A stretch of DNA of 7,339 nt from JASFUX01 sp050050115 (GCA_050050115.1 JASFUX010000171.1:1-7339), one strand, 5' to 3'. Shown: positions 1 through 6,518, counted from the stretch's first letter. Notes: a model not told the origin generated them from the sequence alone. Translations and numbers: made by a program.

Positions 1-1067
1 GCCTCGGTCTTCGCTTTCATGGTCATGAGCATACGGCGCACGTCCGGATGACCTATGATCGGCGCGGGATGCTCTGAACCGTCGAGCGAGCGCCCCTGAC
101 GGCGGTCGCGCGCGAACGCCAGCGCGCGCTGATAGGCGCGGTCGGCGATGCCGACGCCCTGCAGGCCCACGTAGAGCCGTGCGGAGTTCATCATCGTGAA
201 CATCATCCGCATGCCCTCGTTGGGTCCGCCGATAATTTCAGCCTGCGCGCCCTCGTCATCGCCGTAGGACATTACGCACGTCGGCGAGCCGTGAATGCCC
301 ATCTTGTGTTCGAGCCCGATGCACTTGACGTCGTTGCGCGAGCCCAAAGATCCGTCCTCGTTCAGAAGATATTTGGGCGCGAGGAACAAGGTGATGCCTT
401 TGACGCCGTCAGGCGCGCCTTCAAGCCGGGCGAGCACCAGGTGGATCACGTTCTCGGCGCAGTCATTGTCGCCCCAGGTGATCCAGATCTTCTGACCCGA
501 GACGCGATAGCCGCCCTCGCCGTCCTCCCACGCCTTCGAGCGCAACAGTCCCACGTCCGAGCCGGCGTGCGGCTCGGTCAGGTTCATCGCGCCGTTCCAT
601 TCCCCGGTGACGAGCTTGGGCAGATATTTCGCGCACTGCTCTTCGGTGCCGTGCGCGACCAGCGCTTCGATCGCGCCGTTGGTCAGCATCGGGGCGAGCG
701 AGAACGCGAGGTTGGCGCTCTGCACCATCTCCATCACCGCCAGCGCGACGGCGCGCGGCAGGCCCATGCCGCCGTGCTCGACCGGCGCGGCGACGCCCTG
801 CCAGCCGCCTTCGACGTATTGCGCATAAGCCTCCTTGAACCCGGCGGCGGTCCGCACCTCGCCGTTCTCGAGCCAGGCGCCTTCCTTGTCGCCGACTTGA
901 TTGAGCGGCGCGAGCACGTCCGCGGCCAGCCGGCCGGCCTGGTCGAGCATCGCGGCGAGCAGGTCGGGGGTGAGCTCCTCGAAATCGCCTTCGGCCTTGA
1001 GGCCGTCGACGGCGACCACCTCTTCGAGGGTGAAGGCGATGTCGCGGGTGGAGGGCGTGAACGTCAT
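1..1067 (-). CDS. Acyl-CoA dehydrogenase, DmdC-like long family (partial, C-terminus cut by window edge)
   Basis: FAD-dependent oxidation of an acyl-CoA thioester to the 2,3-enoyl-CoA, passing electrons to electron-transfer flavoprotein in the cytoplasm. I translated the minus strand from the ATG at 1067; the frame stays open to the window edge, giving 355 complete codons. Residues 161-171 (MNLTEPHAGSD) are the FAD/substrate motif of the middle beta domain. Residues 253-266 (EHKMGIHGSPTCVM) and the N-terminal extension before the core are typical of the roughly 600-residue subfamily that includes 3-methylmercaptopropionyl-CoA dehydrogenase (DmdC) and carries an extra C-terminal domain. About 240 residues, including the catalytic Glu region, should lie beyond the window. 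A GAGG ribosome binding site (1081-1078) sits 10 nt before the start. The substrate cannot be read from sequence; many relatives act on medium- or long-chain fatty acyl-CoA, so the DmdC role is only one option. It is divergent from the YceI gene. Confidence 0.93.
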   Translation of the reverse strand, partial: MTFTPSTRDIAFTLEEVVAVDGLKAEGDFEELTPDLLAAMLDQAGRLAADVLAPLNQVGDKEGAWLENGEVRTAAGFKEAYAQYVEGGWQGVAAPVEHGGMGLPRAVALAVMEMVQSANLAFSLAPMLTNGAIEALVAHGTEEQCAKYLPKLVTGEWNGAMNLTEPHAGSDVGLLRSKAWEDGEGGYRVSGQKIWITWGDNDCAENVIHLVLARLEGAPDGVKGITLFLAPKYLLNEDGSLGSRNDVKCIGLEHKMGIHGSPTCVMSYGDDEGAQAEIIGGPNEGMRMMFTMMNSARLYVGLQGVGIADRAYQRALAFARDRRQGRSLDGSEHPAPIIGHPDVRRMLMTMKAKTE

Positions 1068-1112
1068 TGCAAAGAAGCCTCGAATGGCGGCGGTTCGACT
1101 CTCAACACATCG

Positions 1113-1135
1113 TGACGCAGATACGAGATGCGTCA
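1113..1135. promoter_or_regulatory. Perfect inverted repeat, candidate operator in divergent promoter region
   Basis: TGACGCA (1113-1119) and TGCGTCA (1129-1135) are exact reverse complements separated by 9 nt, so the two half-site centres lie 16 bp apart, about one and a half helical turns. The site is in the 129-bp gap between the divergent acyl-CoA dehydrogenase and YceI genes. Its right arm lies where the -35 of the proposed YceI promoter would fall. This fits a site for a dimeric transcription factor. No factor is encoded nearby in the window, so the binding protein is unknown. Confidence 0.45.
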
Positions 1136-1142
1136 GGTTGGA

Positions 1143-1162
1143 TCGGCGGCTAGAACCGCCGA
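1143..1162 (+). promoter_or_regulatory. Candidate YceI promoter -10 within a short stem-loop sequence
   Basis: GCTAGAAC at 1149-1156 matches all positions of the Caulobacter-type housekeeping -10 consensus GCTANAWC. I see no convincing -35 at the expected distance, which would fit an activator-dependent promoter given the inverted repeat just upstream. The same stretch is a 7-bp inverted repeat (1143-1149 with 1156-1162, 6-nt centre), so it could instead be a hairpin or protein site. Transcription from here would begin near 1163, downstream of the alternative ATG at 1128, which supports the YceI start at 1197. Confidence 0.35.
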
Positions 1163-1196
1163 GACCCAAAGCGATGTAGCACCAAGTCGGTCGATC

Positions 1197-1832
1197 ATGA
1201 ACCATGTTCACGCCAATGCGGCGCTGCGACTTAGCCGCGCTCGTCTCGTCGCCCCGCTTCTTTGCGCCGGTCTCGCCGCCTGCGTCACGCCGCCCTCGAT
1301 CGCGCCGGGCGCCGCGCCCGCGGGCGCCTACCGTCTCGATCCGGCGCACGCGAGCCTGATCTGGCGGGTCGGGCACGGCGAGGGACTGTCCTCCTACGCC
1401 GCGCGCTTCGATCGTTTCGACGCCGCGCTCGACTTCGACCCCGCCGCGCCCGAGGACGCGCGCCTCGACGTCGCGATCGAGGCCGCCTCGGTGTCGACCG
1501 GCGATCCCGACTTCGACGCCCAGATCGCCCAAGCGGTGTTCGGGGCCGAGACCTATCCGGAGATCCGCTTCGCCTCGACCGGCGTGGCCGTCACCGGCGA
1601 GGCGAGCGCGGAGGTGACCGGCGATCTGACCTTCCGCGGCGTCACCGCGCCGGTGACGCTGGACGTGACCTACAACGGCGGCGCGAACGACCCGCTCCGG
1701 CGCGCCGACGTGATCGGCTTCTCCGCGACGGGCGCCGTCGACCGCACGGCCTTCGGCGCGACGGCTTACGTCAACTTCGGCGTCGGCGCGGAGGTCGAGC
1801 TGCAGATCGAGGCGGAGTTCCTCAAGCAGTAA
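1197..1832 (+). CDS. YceI-family lipocalin-like lipoprotein
   Basis: A 211-residue YceI-family protein, an antiparallel beta-barrel family that binds polyisoprenoid or other amphiphilic ligands in the periplasm. The N-terminus (basic R11, R14, R16, then VAPLLCAGLAAC) is a lipoprotein signal with lipobox L26-A27-A28-C29, so the mature protein should be lipidated on Cys29 and membrane-anchored. The barrel spans about residue 46 to the end. Family landmarks are YRLDPAHA, the ETYPEIRF segment, GDLTFRGVTAPVTLDV, and the closing GFSATGAVDRTAFG. I chose the ATG at 1197 because it puts the basic n-region and lipobox at normal distances; an in-frame ATG at 1128 would add 23 residues in front of the signal and probably lies upstream of the transcript. 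No strong ribosome binding site precedes 1197. The physiological ligand is unknown, and most family members are soluble rather than lipidated. Confidence 0.9.
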   Translation: MNHVHANAALRLSRARLVAPLLCAGLAACVTPPSIAPGAAPAGAYRLDPAHASLIWRVGHGEGLSSYAARFDRFDAALDFDPAAPEDARLDVAIEAASVSTGDPDFDAQIAQAVFGAETYPEIRFASTGVAVTGEASAEVTGDLTFRGVTAPVTLDVTYNGGANDPLRRADVIGFSATGAVDRTAFGATAYVNFGVGAEVELQIEAEFLKQ

Positions 1833-1876
1833 GCAAGGCGGCGTTTACCAGCACGACGCTCGGCGAACGAAGACGC

Positions 1877-1904
1877 TTGCCTTCCGCGGGCGGCTCCTTA
1901 TCTC
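1877..1904 (+). promoter_or_regulatory. Candidate promoter for the pirin gene
   Basis: TTGCCTT (1877-1883) and CTTATCTC (1897-1904) are spaced 13 nt, within the range of alphaproteobacterial housekeeping promoters (TTGACGS, 10-14 nt, GCTANAWC). Both boxes are imperfect. Transcription would start near 1911 and give a leader of about 24 nt containing the ribosome binding site. A similar stretch (CCGCGG, then GGCT, then TATCTC) recurs before the gene at 2801. Confidence 0.35.
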
Positions 1905-1934
1905 AGCAAACGAATTGCTTGAGGAAGATCCCCC

Positions 1935-2633
1935 ATGCTCGAGCCCCGCCCTTTCGCCTCGCTCGGCCACGCCAACCATGGCTGGCTTGATGCGCGCCAC
2001 CATTTCTCCTTCGCCCGTTATCACGACCCTGCCCGGATGGGCTGGGGATCGATCCGGGTGTGGAACGACGACGAGATCGCGCCGCACTCGGGCTTCGATC
2101 CGCACCCGCACCGCGACATGGAGATCATCACTTACGTCCGCCAGGGCGCGATCACGCACCAGGACAACATGGGCAACGAAGGCCGCACCGAGGCCGGCGA
2201 CGTCCAGGTGATGACCGCCGGGCGCGGCGTCGTGCACGCGGAGTACAACCGCGAGAACGAGCCGACGCTGCTCTTCCAGATCTGGATCGAGACGGATGAA
2301 CCGGGCGCGGACCCGGGCTGGGCGGCGGCGAAGTTCCCCAAGGCCGACCGCGCGGGAAGCTTCGTCACCCTCGCTTCGGGCGACCCGGAGGATGAAGGCG
2401 CCCTGCCGATCCGCGCCGACGCGCGGGTGCTCGGCGCGACGCTCAAGGCCGGCGACACGACGCGCTACGAGATCCGGCCCGGCCGGCACCTCTATCTCGC
2501 ACTCGCCGAAGGCGCGGCGGAAGTCAACGGCGTCGCGCTCGGCGCGCGCGACGGCCTAGCGGTGAAAGATGAGAAGGCGCTCGATATCGCCGCCGAAACG
2601 GACGCCGAGATCGTGCTGGTCGACGCCCCGTAA
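1935..2633 (+). CDS. Pirin-family bicupin (possible quercetin 2,3-dioxygenase)
   Basis: A 232-residue protein of two cupin domains, close in length to E. coli YhhW (231 residues), a pirin homologue with quercetinase activity in vitro. The metal ligands of the N-terminal cupin are all present at the family positions: His57 and His59 (FDPHPHRDME), His101 and Glu103 (GRGVVHAE). The N-terminal HANHGWLDARHHFSF stretch is the usual start of bacterial pirins. The C-terminal cupin (about residue 135 on) lacks an obvious metal site, as usual in this family. The ATG at 1935 follows a good AGGA ribosome binding site (1922-1925) by 9 nt. The gene stands alone between the YceI gene and the gene at 2801. 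Cellular function of bacterial pirins is not settled (redox sensing, flavonoid oxidation and partner binding have been proposed), so I give no symbol. Confidence 0.93.
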   Translation: MLEPRPFASLGHANHGWLDARHHFSFARYHDPARMGWGSIRVWNDDEIAPHSGFDPHPHRDMEIITYVRQGAITHQDNMGNEGRTEAGDVQVMTAGRGVVHAEYNRENEPTLLFQIWIETDEPGADPGWAAAKFPKADRAGSFVTLASGDPEDEGALPIRADARVLGATLKAGDTTRYEIRPGRHLYLALAEGAAEVNGVALGARDGLAVKDEKALDIAAETDAEIVLVDAP

Positions 2634-2657
2634 GGCGCAAAGCCTGCGGTCGAGCGC

Positions 2658-2760
2658 TTCACAGCCGCCGCGGGGCTTCCTATCTCCTCCTGACGGGTCC
2701 CCTCGGATCACGCGCCAACACGTCTGTGTGACGCCTATCGCGGGCGGCGCGGCGTATGAT
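2658..2760 (+). promoter_or_regulatory. Promoter region of the gene at 2801, two candidate elements
   Basis: Two alternatives are visible. TTCACAG (2658-2664) followed after 14 nt by CCTATCTC (2679-2686) resembles the alphaproteobacterial housekeeping pattern and would leave a leader of roughly 105 nt. TATGAT (2755-2760) matches five of six bases of the general -10 but has no clear -35 at normal spacing; it would start transcription near 2767. I see no intrinsic terminator between the pirin stop and this region, so read-through from pirin is also possible. Confidence 0.3.
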
Positions 2761-2800
2761 AGGCTTTGCGCGCGAGGGACGTTTGGCGGAGGAGAGACTT

Positions 2801-3376
2801 ATGTCCCGCACTTTGGTCGGCCTTGCCGCATTCGCGCTCGCCGCTGTCGCATCCGGCGCGGCGTCGGCGAAGTTTGAAGCCGCTTATTCCGGCGCGCCCC
2901 TGCCGGCGATCGGCACGCTCAACATCACCATGGACGAAGAGATCGTCGGCGAGGACAGGCTCGCGGCGCGTTTCCGCTTCGCCCGCACCGAAATGATCGA
3001 TCCGGCCGACGCCGAGGATCTGATCGAGCGCCTGCGCGCCGAGCTTGAAGACACGCTGTCGCGCACCGGCGCCTATACGCCGATGGACGCTGCCCCGCTC
3101 GCCACGCTCAACGTGACGATCACCAAGGCGAGTTCGTCCAACCCCGGCTTCACCCGCAACGGCTTCCGCCAGAACGTCAGCGCCGCGGGCAGCACCGGCC
3201 GCGGCGGCGCGACGATCGAAGCGCAGCTGTTGCAGCCCGACGGATCGCCGATCGCGGACTTCTCGTTCGATTGGGACGAGTCCCAGTTCGATCTCCAGTT
3301 CCAGCGCTCAGCGTGGCAGGGCGCGCATCGCGCGTTCGACCGCTTCGCCCGACAGCTGGCTGAAGAGCTGGATTAG
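2801..3376 (+). CDS. Secreted protein of unknown function, 191 residues
   Basis: I do not recognise the family. Residues 1-23 form a Sec signal peptide (short basic start with R3, hydrophobic VGLAAFALAAVA core, cleavage site ASA|K24), so the product should be periplasmic or exported; there is no lipobox Cys. The mature part of about 168 residues has no other hydrophobic segment and no cysteine. It contains an acidic helix-like stretch (DAEDLIERLRAELEDTLSR), a beta-rich middle (APLATLNVTITKAS), a Gly/Ser-rich segment around GSTGRGGATIEAQLL, and an amphipathic C-terminal helix ending in RQLAEELD. The start at 2801 is fixed by a strong GGAGGAG ribosome binding site (2788-2794) 6 nt upstream; the in-frame ATG at 2756 lies within a -10-like box and would spoil the signal peptide. 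The layout (strand, helix, strand, then a segment about how a substance is displayed) loosely resembles small periplasmic DUF4410-like proteins, but this is only an impression. Its stop overlaps the queD stop on the other strand. Confidence 0.82.
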   Translation: MSRTLVGLAAFALAAVASGAASAKFEAAYSGAPLPAIGTLNITMDEEIVGEDRLAARFRFARTEMIDPADAEDLIERLRAELEDTLSRTGAYTPMDAAPLATLNVTITKASSSNPGFTRNGFRQNVSAAGSTGRGGATIEAQLLQPDGSPIADFSFDWDESQFDLQFQRSAWQGAHRAFDRFARQLAEELD

Positions 3377-3774
3377 TCTGAAGCAACTTCGAGCGTGCAC
3401 GTCTCATTGAGAGACGGGCGGGACACCGTGACGCTGGCGAGCGCGGGAAACCGGCTCGCCAGCCGCGCCGCCGCCCAGGCGCAGATGCGTTCGAGCGTCG
3501 GCCGCTCGAGCCCTTCGACGTCATTCAGGTAGCCGTGATCAAGCTCGGCCGCGAGCGCCTTTAGCGCGTCGCTCAGCGCGCCGAGATCGTCCACCCAACC
3601 GCGCTCGGCATCGGGAACCCCGCGCAGGCTCGCTTCGAGCCGGAACGAGTGACCGTGCAGGCGTTGATAGGCCGCCGGATCGTCCGGTCCGCCAAGACGA
3701 TGCGCCGCCTCGAAGGTGACCGCCTTCGAGATCGTGGTGATCCCCGCTTTCAGGTCTTTCGAGCTCTTACTCAC
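3373..3774 (-). CDS. queD: QueD-family 6-carboxytetrahydropterin synthase homologue lacking the usual catalytic Cys
   Basis: QueD turns 7,8-dihydroneopterin triphosphate into 6-carboxy-5,6,7,8-tetrahydropterin, the second step toward preQ0 and queuosine. The 133-residue product has the T-fold signature: zinc ligands His25 (FEAAHRL), His40 and His42 (RLHGH), Asp79-His80 (LDHGYLND) and Glu124 (NETCT). Canonical QueD reads CxxxHGH; here that Cys is Tyr36 (YQRLHGH), the codon being TAT in the sequence. Other cysteines (98, 126) are elsewhere in the chain. The start is GTG at 3774: the frame's only upstream ATG lies well inside queC, while GTG is 7 nt after the queC stop, as expected for an operon. 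Ribosome binding is weak and may depend on coupling to queC translation. With Cys missing, the activity may be altered; however Cys-less COG0720 members occur in other bacteria as far as I recall, so loss of function is not proven. The queC linkage supports the queuosine role. Confidence 0.85.
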   Translation of the reverse strand: MSKSSKDLKAGITTISKAVTFEAAHRLGGPDDPAAYQRLHGHSFRLEASLRGVPDAERGWVDDLGALSDALKALAAELDHGYLNDVEGLERPTLERICAWAAARLASRFPALASVTVSRPSLNETCTLEVASD

Positions 3775-3781
3775 CGATCGT

Positions 3782-4507
3782 TCATTCCACTCGTTCGCCG
3801 GCCCATTCCGCCCAGCCTTTCGCCCGCAGCGCGCACGCCGGGCAGGTCCCGCAGCCATAGCCCCAGGCGTGGCGCTTGCCGCGGTCGCCGAGATAGCAGG
3901 TGTGGGTCTGTTCGAGAATGAGCTCGACCAGCCCCTCCCCGCCTAGCGCTTCGGCCAGCCCCCAGGTCTCGGCCTTGGTTAAGTGCATCAGCGGCGTATC
4001 GATCGCGATCTCGGCGTCGAGCCCGGCCGCAAGCGTCTTGCCCATCGCTTCGATCGTTTCGGCGCGACAGTCGGGGTAGCCGGAATAGTCGGTCTCGCAC
4101 ATCCCCCCAGCCAGCCGGCCAAGCCCGCGCCTATAGGCGTGCGCGCCGGCGACCGAGAAAAACACCAGGTTACGCCCCGGCACGAAGGTGGTCGGCAGGC
4201 CCGTCTCGGCGAAGGCGATCTCTTGGCTGGCCGTCAGCGCGCTCTCGGCCAAGGCGCCGTAGCCGGAAAGGTCGACCTGAACGTCCGGGCCGAGCTTTTC
4301 GCCCCAGGCGGGAAACGCCGCGGTCAACTGATCCCGCACGGCCTGTCTTGCGGTAAGCTCAACCGCGTGACGCTGGCCGTAGTCGAAACCGATGGTCTCC
4401 ACCCGCGCGTAGCGCTCAAGCGCCCAGGCGAGGCAAGTCGCAGAGTCCTGGCCGCCGGAAAACAGGACCAGCGCCGCATTCGGATCGAGCAAGGTGTTTC
4501 GGGTCAT
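3782..4507 (-). CDS. queC: 7-cyano-7-deazaguanine synthase QueC
   Basis: ATP-dependent conversion of 7-carboxy-7-deazaguanine and ammonia to preQ0, a cytoplasmic step of queuosine tRNA modification. The 241-residue product has the PP-loop SGGQDS (residues 17-22), the FDYGQRH segment, the FVPGRNLVF segment and a zinc site of four cysteines (204, 219, 222, 225; C-x14-C-x2-C-x2-C, in GYGCGTCPAC). The long spacer containing GDRGKRHAWGYG is the style I associate with alphaproteobacterial QueC. I chose ATG at 4507; an in-frame TTG at 4531 would add 8 residues but would overlap the -10 region, and neither has a recognisable ribosome binding site. A TATAGA box 10 nt upstream of the ATG suggests a very short leader or leaderless mRNA. 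queD follows 7 nt after the stop. No preQ1 riboswitch can fit in the 38 bp between queC and cutA. Confidence 0.95.
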   Translation of the reverse strand: MTRNTLLDPNAALVLFSGGQDSATCLAWALERYARVETIGFDYGQRHAVELTARQAVRDQLTAAFPAWGEKLGPDVQVDLSGYGALAESALTASQEIAFAETGLPTTFVPGRNLVFFSVAGAHAYRRGLGRLAGGMCETDYSGYPDCRAETIEAMGKTLAAGLDAEIAIDTPLMHLTKAETWGLAEALGGEGLVELILEQTHTCYLGDRGKRHAWGYGCGTCPACALRAKGWAEWAGERVE

Positions 4508-4517
4508 GAGGCGCGCG

Positions 4518-4525
4518 TCTATAAC
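4518..4525 (+). promoter_or_regulatory. Overlapping divergent -10 elements for cutA (+) and queC (-)
   Basis: On the plus strand TCTATAAC (4518-4525) matches seven of eight positions of GCTANAWC and contains TATAAC, five of six to TATAAT. It would start cutA near 4532, leaving a leader of about 14 nt that holds its ribosome binding site. Read on the minus strand the same bases contain TATAGA (4523-4518), four of six to TATAAT, placed so that queC would start within a few bases of its ATG. Neither direction has a good -35. The two genes are only 38 bp apart, so shared or overlapping promoter sequence is almost unavoidable. Confidence 0.45.
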
Positions 4526-4545
4526 CTTCAAAGCAGGAGGCGACC

Positions 4546-4869
4546 ATGGGCGACACGCGTTTTATTTACACCACCTGGCCGAACCCCGAGAGCGCCGCCT
4601 CGGCCGCGCGCGAGGCCGTCGAGAAGCGGCACGCGGCCTGCGCCAACGTGCTGCCGGGCGCTTTTTCCTGCTACTGGTGGGAGGGCGAGGTGCAGTCCGA
4701 GACCGAGGTGGTGGTGATCTTCAAGACCTCCGCGTCCGCGGCGCGGGACCTGCGCGAGACGGTGATGCGCCTCCACCCCTACGATGAGCCCGCCTTCGTC
4801 GCGATCGATGTCGACGAAAGCCGATCGAGCCGGGAGTACCTCGACTGGGTCAAGCGGGTGACGAAGTAG
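4546..4869 (+). CDS. cutA: CutA1-family divalent-cation tolerance protein
   Basis: A 107-residue CutA1 protein; the family forms very stable ferredoxin-like trimers. It was named for copper tolerance in E. coli, but its true role is uncertain. Family signatures run the full length: FIYTTWPNPESA at the N-terminus, the ACANVLPG turn, YWWEGEVQSETEVVVIFKT, and RLHPYDEPAFVAIDV, closing with the YLDWV helix. The length is normal and no residue looks out of place. A strong AGGAGG ribosome binding site (4535-4540) lies 5 nt before the ATG. The gene is divergent from queC and convergent with the acyl-CoA synthetase gene, with only 16 nt between the stops, so there is no space for a separate terminator for each. 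Confidence 0.95.
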   Translation: MGDTRFIYTTWPNPESAASAAREAVEKRHAACANVLPGAFSCYWWEGEVQSETEVVVIFKTSASAARDLRETVMRLHPYDEPAFVAIDVDESRSSREYLDWVKRVTK

Positions 4870-4885
4870 AAGCGGCGCCCAGGCG

Positions 4886-6514
4886 TCACGCCACCTCGTA
4901 CGCGCCCTCCACGAACCGTTCGGCGAGCACGAACTTGCGGATCTTGCCCGAGCCGGTCAGCGGCCACTCGGTCACTGCGATCCAATGCGCCGGAGTCTTC
5001 TGCGGCGACATTCGCGCCCGGCAGTGCGAGATCAGCTCCCGCTGATCAAGAGACGCGCCTTCGGCGAGGCGGACAAAACAGACGACGATCTCGCCCCACT
5101 TCTCGTCCGGCGCGCCGACCACCGCGACCTCGGCGATGGCGGGATGTTCGAGCACGACGTTCTCGATCTCGGCGGGAAACAGGTTCTCTCCGCCGCGGAT
5201 GATCATCTCTTTGACGCGGCCCGTAATGCGCACGTAGCCGCGCACATCGATCGCGCCGAGATCCCCGGTGTGCAGCCAGCCTTCACTGTCGATCGTCGCC
5301 GCGGTGGCTTCGGGATTGTCGTTGTACTCGATCATCAGCGCATAGCCGCGCGCGCAAATCTCGCCGACTTCGTCGACCGGAACGACCTCGTTCGTCGACG
5401 GACTGCGAATCGAGATTTCGATCTGCGGCAGCGGCTGGCCGACGGTGTTGCAGATGTCTTCGATAGAGTCGTCAGCGCGGGTCTGGGTCAGAACGGGCGA
5501 GGTTTCAGTCTGTCCGTAGACGGTCTCGAACTGGCAACCGAACGTCGAGGTGACCCGTCGCACCAGCTCCGGCGGCACCATCGAACCGCCCGAGCACGCC
5601 ATGCGCACGCTCGACGCGTCCCGCGTCCGCGCGCCCTGCGCCTCGACAAGCCCGACCAGCATGGTCGGCACGCCCATCATCATATCGACCTTCTCCGCCT
5701 CGATGATGTCAAGCATGGCGTGCGGATCGAACAGCTTGGCGATGATCATCCGGCAGCCGAACTGCACGCTGCCGAGCGTCAGGAGCGCGCAGCCGGCGGT
5801 GTGAAACAGCGGCATGAAATTCAAGATCGTGTCCGCGCCGTCGGCTCCCGCTTGGATCGCGCCGAGCCGCGTGAACACCGCGCGCGCATTGTTGGTCAGG
5901 CCGCGATGATGCAGCACCGCGCCTTTGGGAAACCCGGTGGTGCCCGAGGTGTACTGCACCTGAGCCGCATCGCCCGCTTCCACCTCAGGGAGCGCGCGGT
6001 CGGCCTGCTCGCCGGCGAACAGCGCGGCGTGATCGTCCATGTCGACCATCTCGCGGATGCCCGCGAGACCTTCGACCGCCTCGGCGGCGATCTTCGCCAT
6101 CGGGTTGCCGCGGTATTCCTTGACGAAGAACAGCCCCGCCGAACGTGATTGCTCGAGCACGAAACGCAGCTCGCGCGGCTGATACGCCGGGTTGGCCGTC
6201 ACCAGCGTCAGCCCGGCGAGCGCGGTCGCGTATTCGAGCATCACCCACTCAGGAATGTTCGGCGCCCAGACGGCGACGCGCTCGCCGGGCTCGTAACGCG
6301 ACAGCAGCGCCCGGGCGAGACGCTCGGCGTCGGCGAGCAGCTCGGCGTAGGTCCAGCTTCGGCCGAGCGCGCCGGCCATGTCCGCTTCGACAAGCGCCGT
6401 CAGCGCGGGCGTTTTCTCCGCCTGCGCGCGCAGCACGCCGCCGACGGTCGTCTCAAGCACCAGGTCGTCGGTCTGCGCAGGAAAATACGATTCAGTCAGC
6501 GCGACGCCGTACAT
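4886..6514 (-). CDS. AMP-forming acyl-CoA synthetase (FadD-like AMP-binding protein)
   Basis: Activates a carboxylic acid to its acyl-AMP and then acyl-CoA. The 542-residue protein of the ANL superfamily has all core motifs: YTSGTTGFPKG (residues 188-198, phosphate-binding loop), YGQTE (333-337), HTGD (415-418), the GRVKEMIIRGGEN hinge (432-444), and Lys524 in PLTGSGKIRK, the lysine needed for adenylation. The order and length are those of medium/long-chain fatty-acyl-CoA synthetases; the true substrate cannot be told from the sequence. The ATG at 6514 was chosen because GGGAGGA (6527-6521) is 6 nt upstream; an in-frame ATG at 6529 lies upstream of that site, inside the hairpin described separately. 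That hairpin would hide the ribosome binding site, so translation may be controlled. It is convergent with cutA. The acyl-CoA dehydrogenase at the left end could act on the same kind of product, but the genes are not in one operon. Confidence 0.95.
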   Translation of the reverse strand: MYGVALTESYFPAQTDDLVLETTVGGVLRAQAEKTPALTALVEADMAGALGRSWTYAELLADAERLARALLSRYEPGERVAVWAPNIPEWVMLEYATALAGLTLVTANPAYQPRELRFVLEQSRSAGLFFVKEYRGNPMAKIAAEAVEGLAGIREMVDMDDHAALFAGEQADRALPEVEAGDAAQVQYTSGTTGFPKGAVLHHRGLTNNARAVFTRLGAIQAGADGADTILNFMPLFHTAGCALLTLGSVQFGCRMIIAKLFDPHAMLDIIEAEKVDMMMGVPTMLVGLVEAQGARTRDASSVRMACSGGSMVPPELVRRVTSTFGCQFETVYGQTETSPVLTQTRADDSIEDICNTVGQPLPQIEISIRSPSTNEVVPVDEVGEICARGYALMIEYNDNPEATAATIDSEGWLHTGDLGAIDVRGYVRITGRVKEMIIRGGENLFPAEIENVVLEHPAIAEVAVVGAPDEKWGEIVVCFVRLAEGASLDQRELISHCRARMSPQKTPAHWIAVTEWPLTGSGKIRKFVLAERFVEGAYEVA

Positions 6515-6518
6515 GCCT

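Noticed and set aside
291..1115. 274-residue plus-strand open frame
   Set aside because: It is antisense to the acyl-CoA dehydrogenase gene, which shows full family motifs; the plus-strand product is His/Arg-rich with no recognisable domain and is a GC-bias shadow.
1262..1990. 242-residue plus-strand frame overlapping the YceI gene
   Set aside because: Extremely Arg-rich product in a different frame of a clear YceI gene, running into the start of pirin.
1845..2489. 214-residue minus-strand frame over pirin
   Set aside because: Antisense to the pirin gene, which has all four metal ligands in place; no homology seen.
4508..4545. preQ1 riboswitch before queC
   Set aside because: Only 38 bp lie between the queC and cutA starts, too little for an aptamer plus expression platform, and no aptamer-like sequence is present.
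4985..6148. 387-residue plus-strand open frame
   Set aside because: Antisense to the acyl-CoA synthetase gene; its composition (runs of Arg, His, Asp) is typical of a shadow frame in GC-rich DNA and no ribosome binding site supports it.
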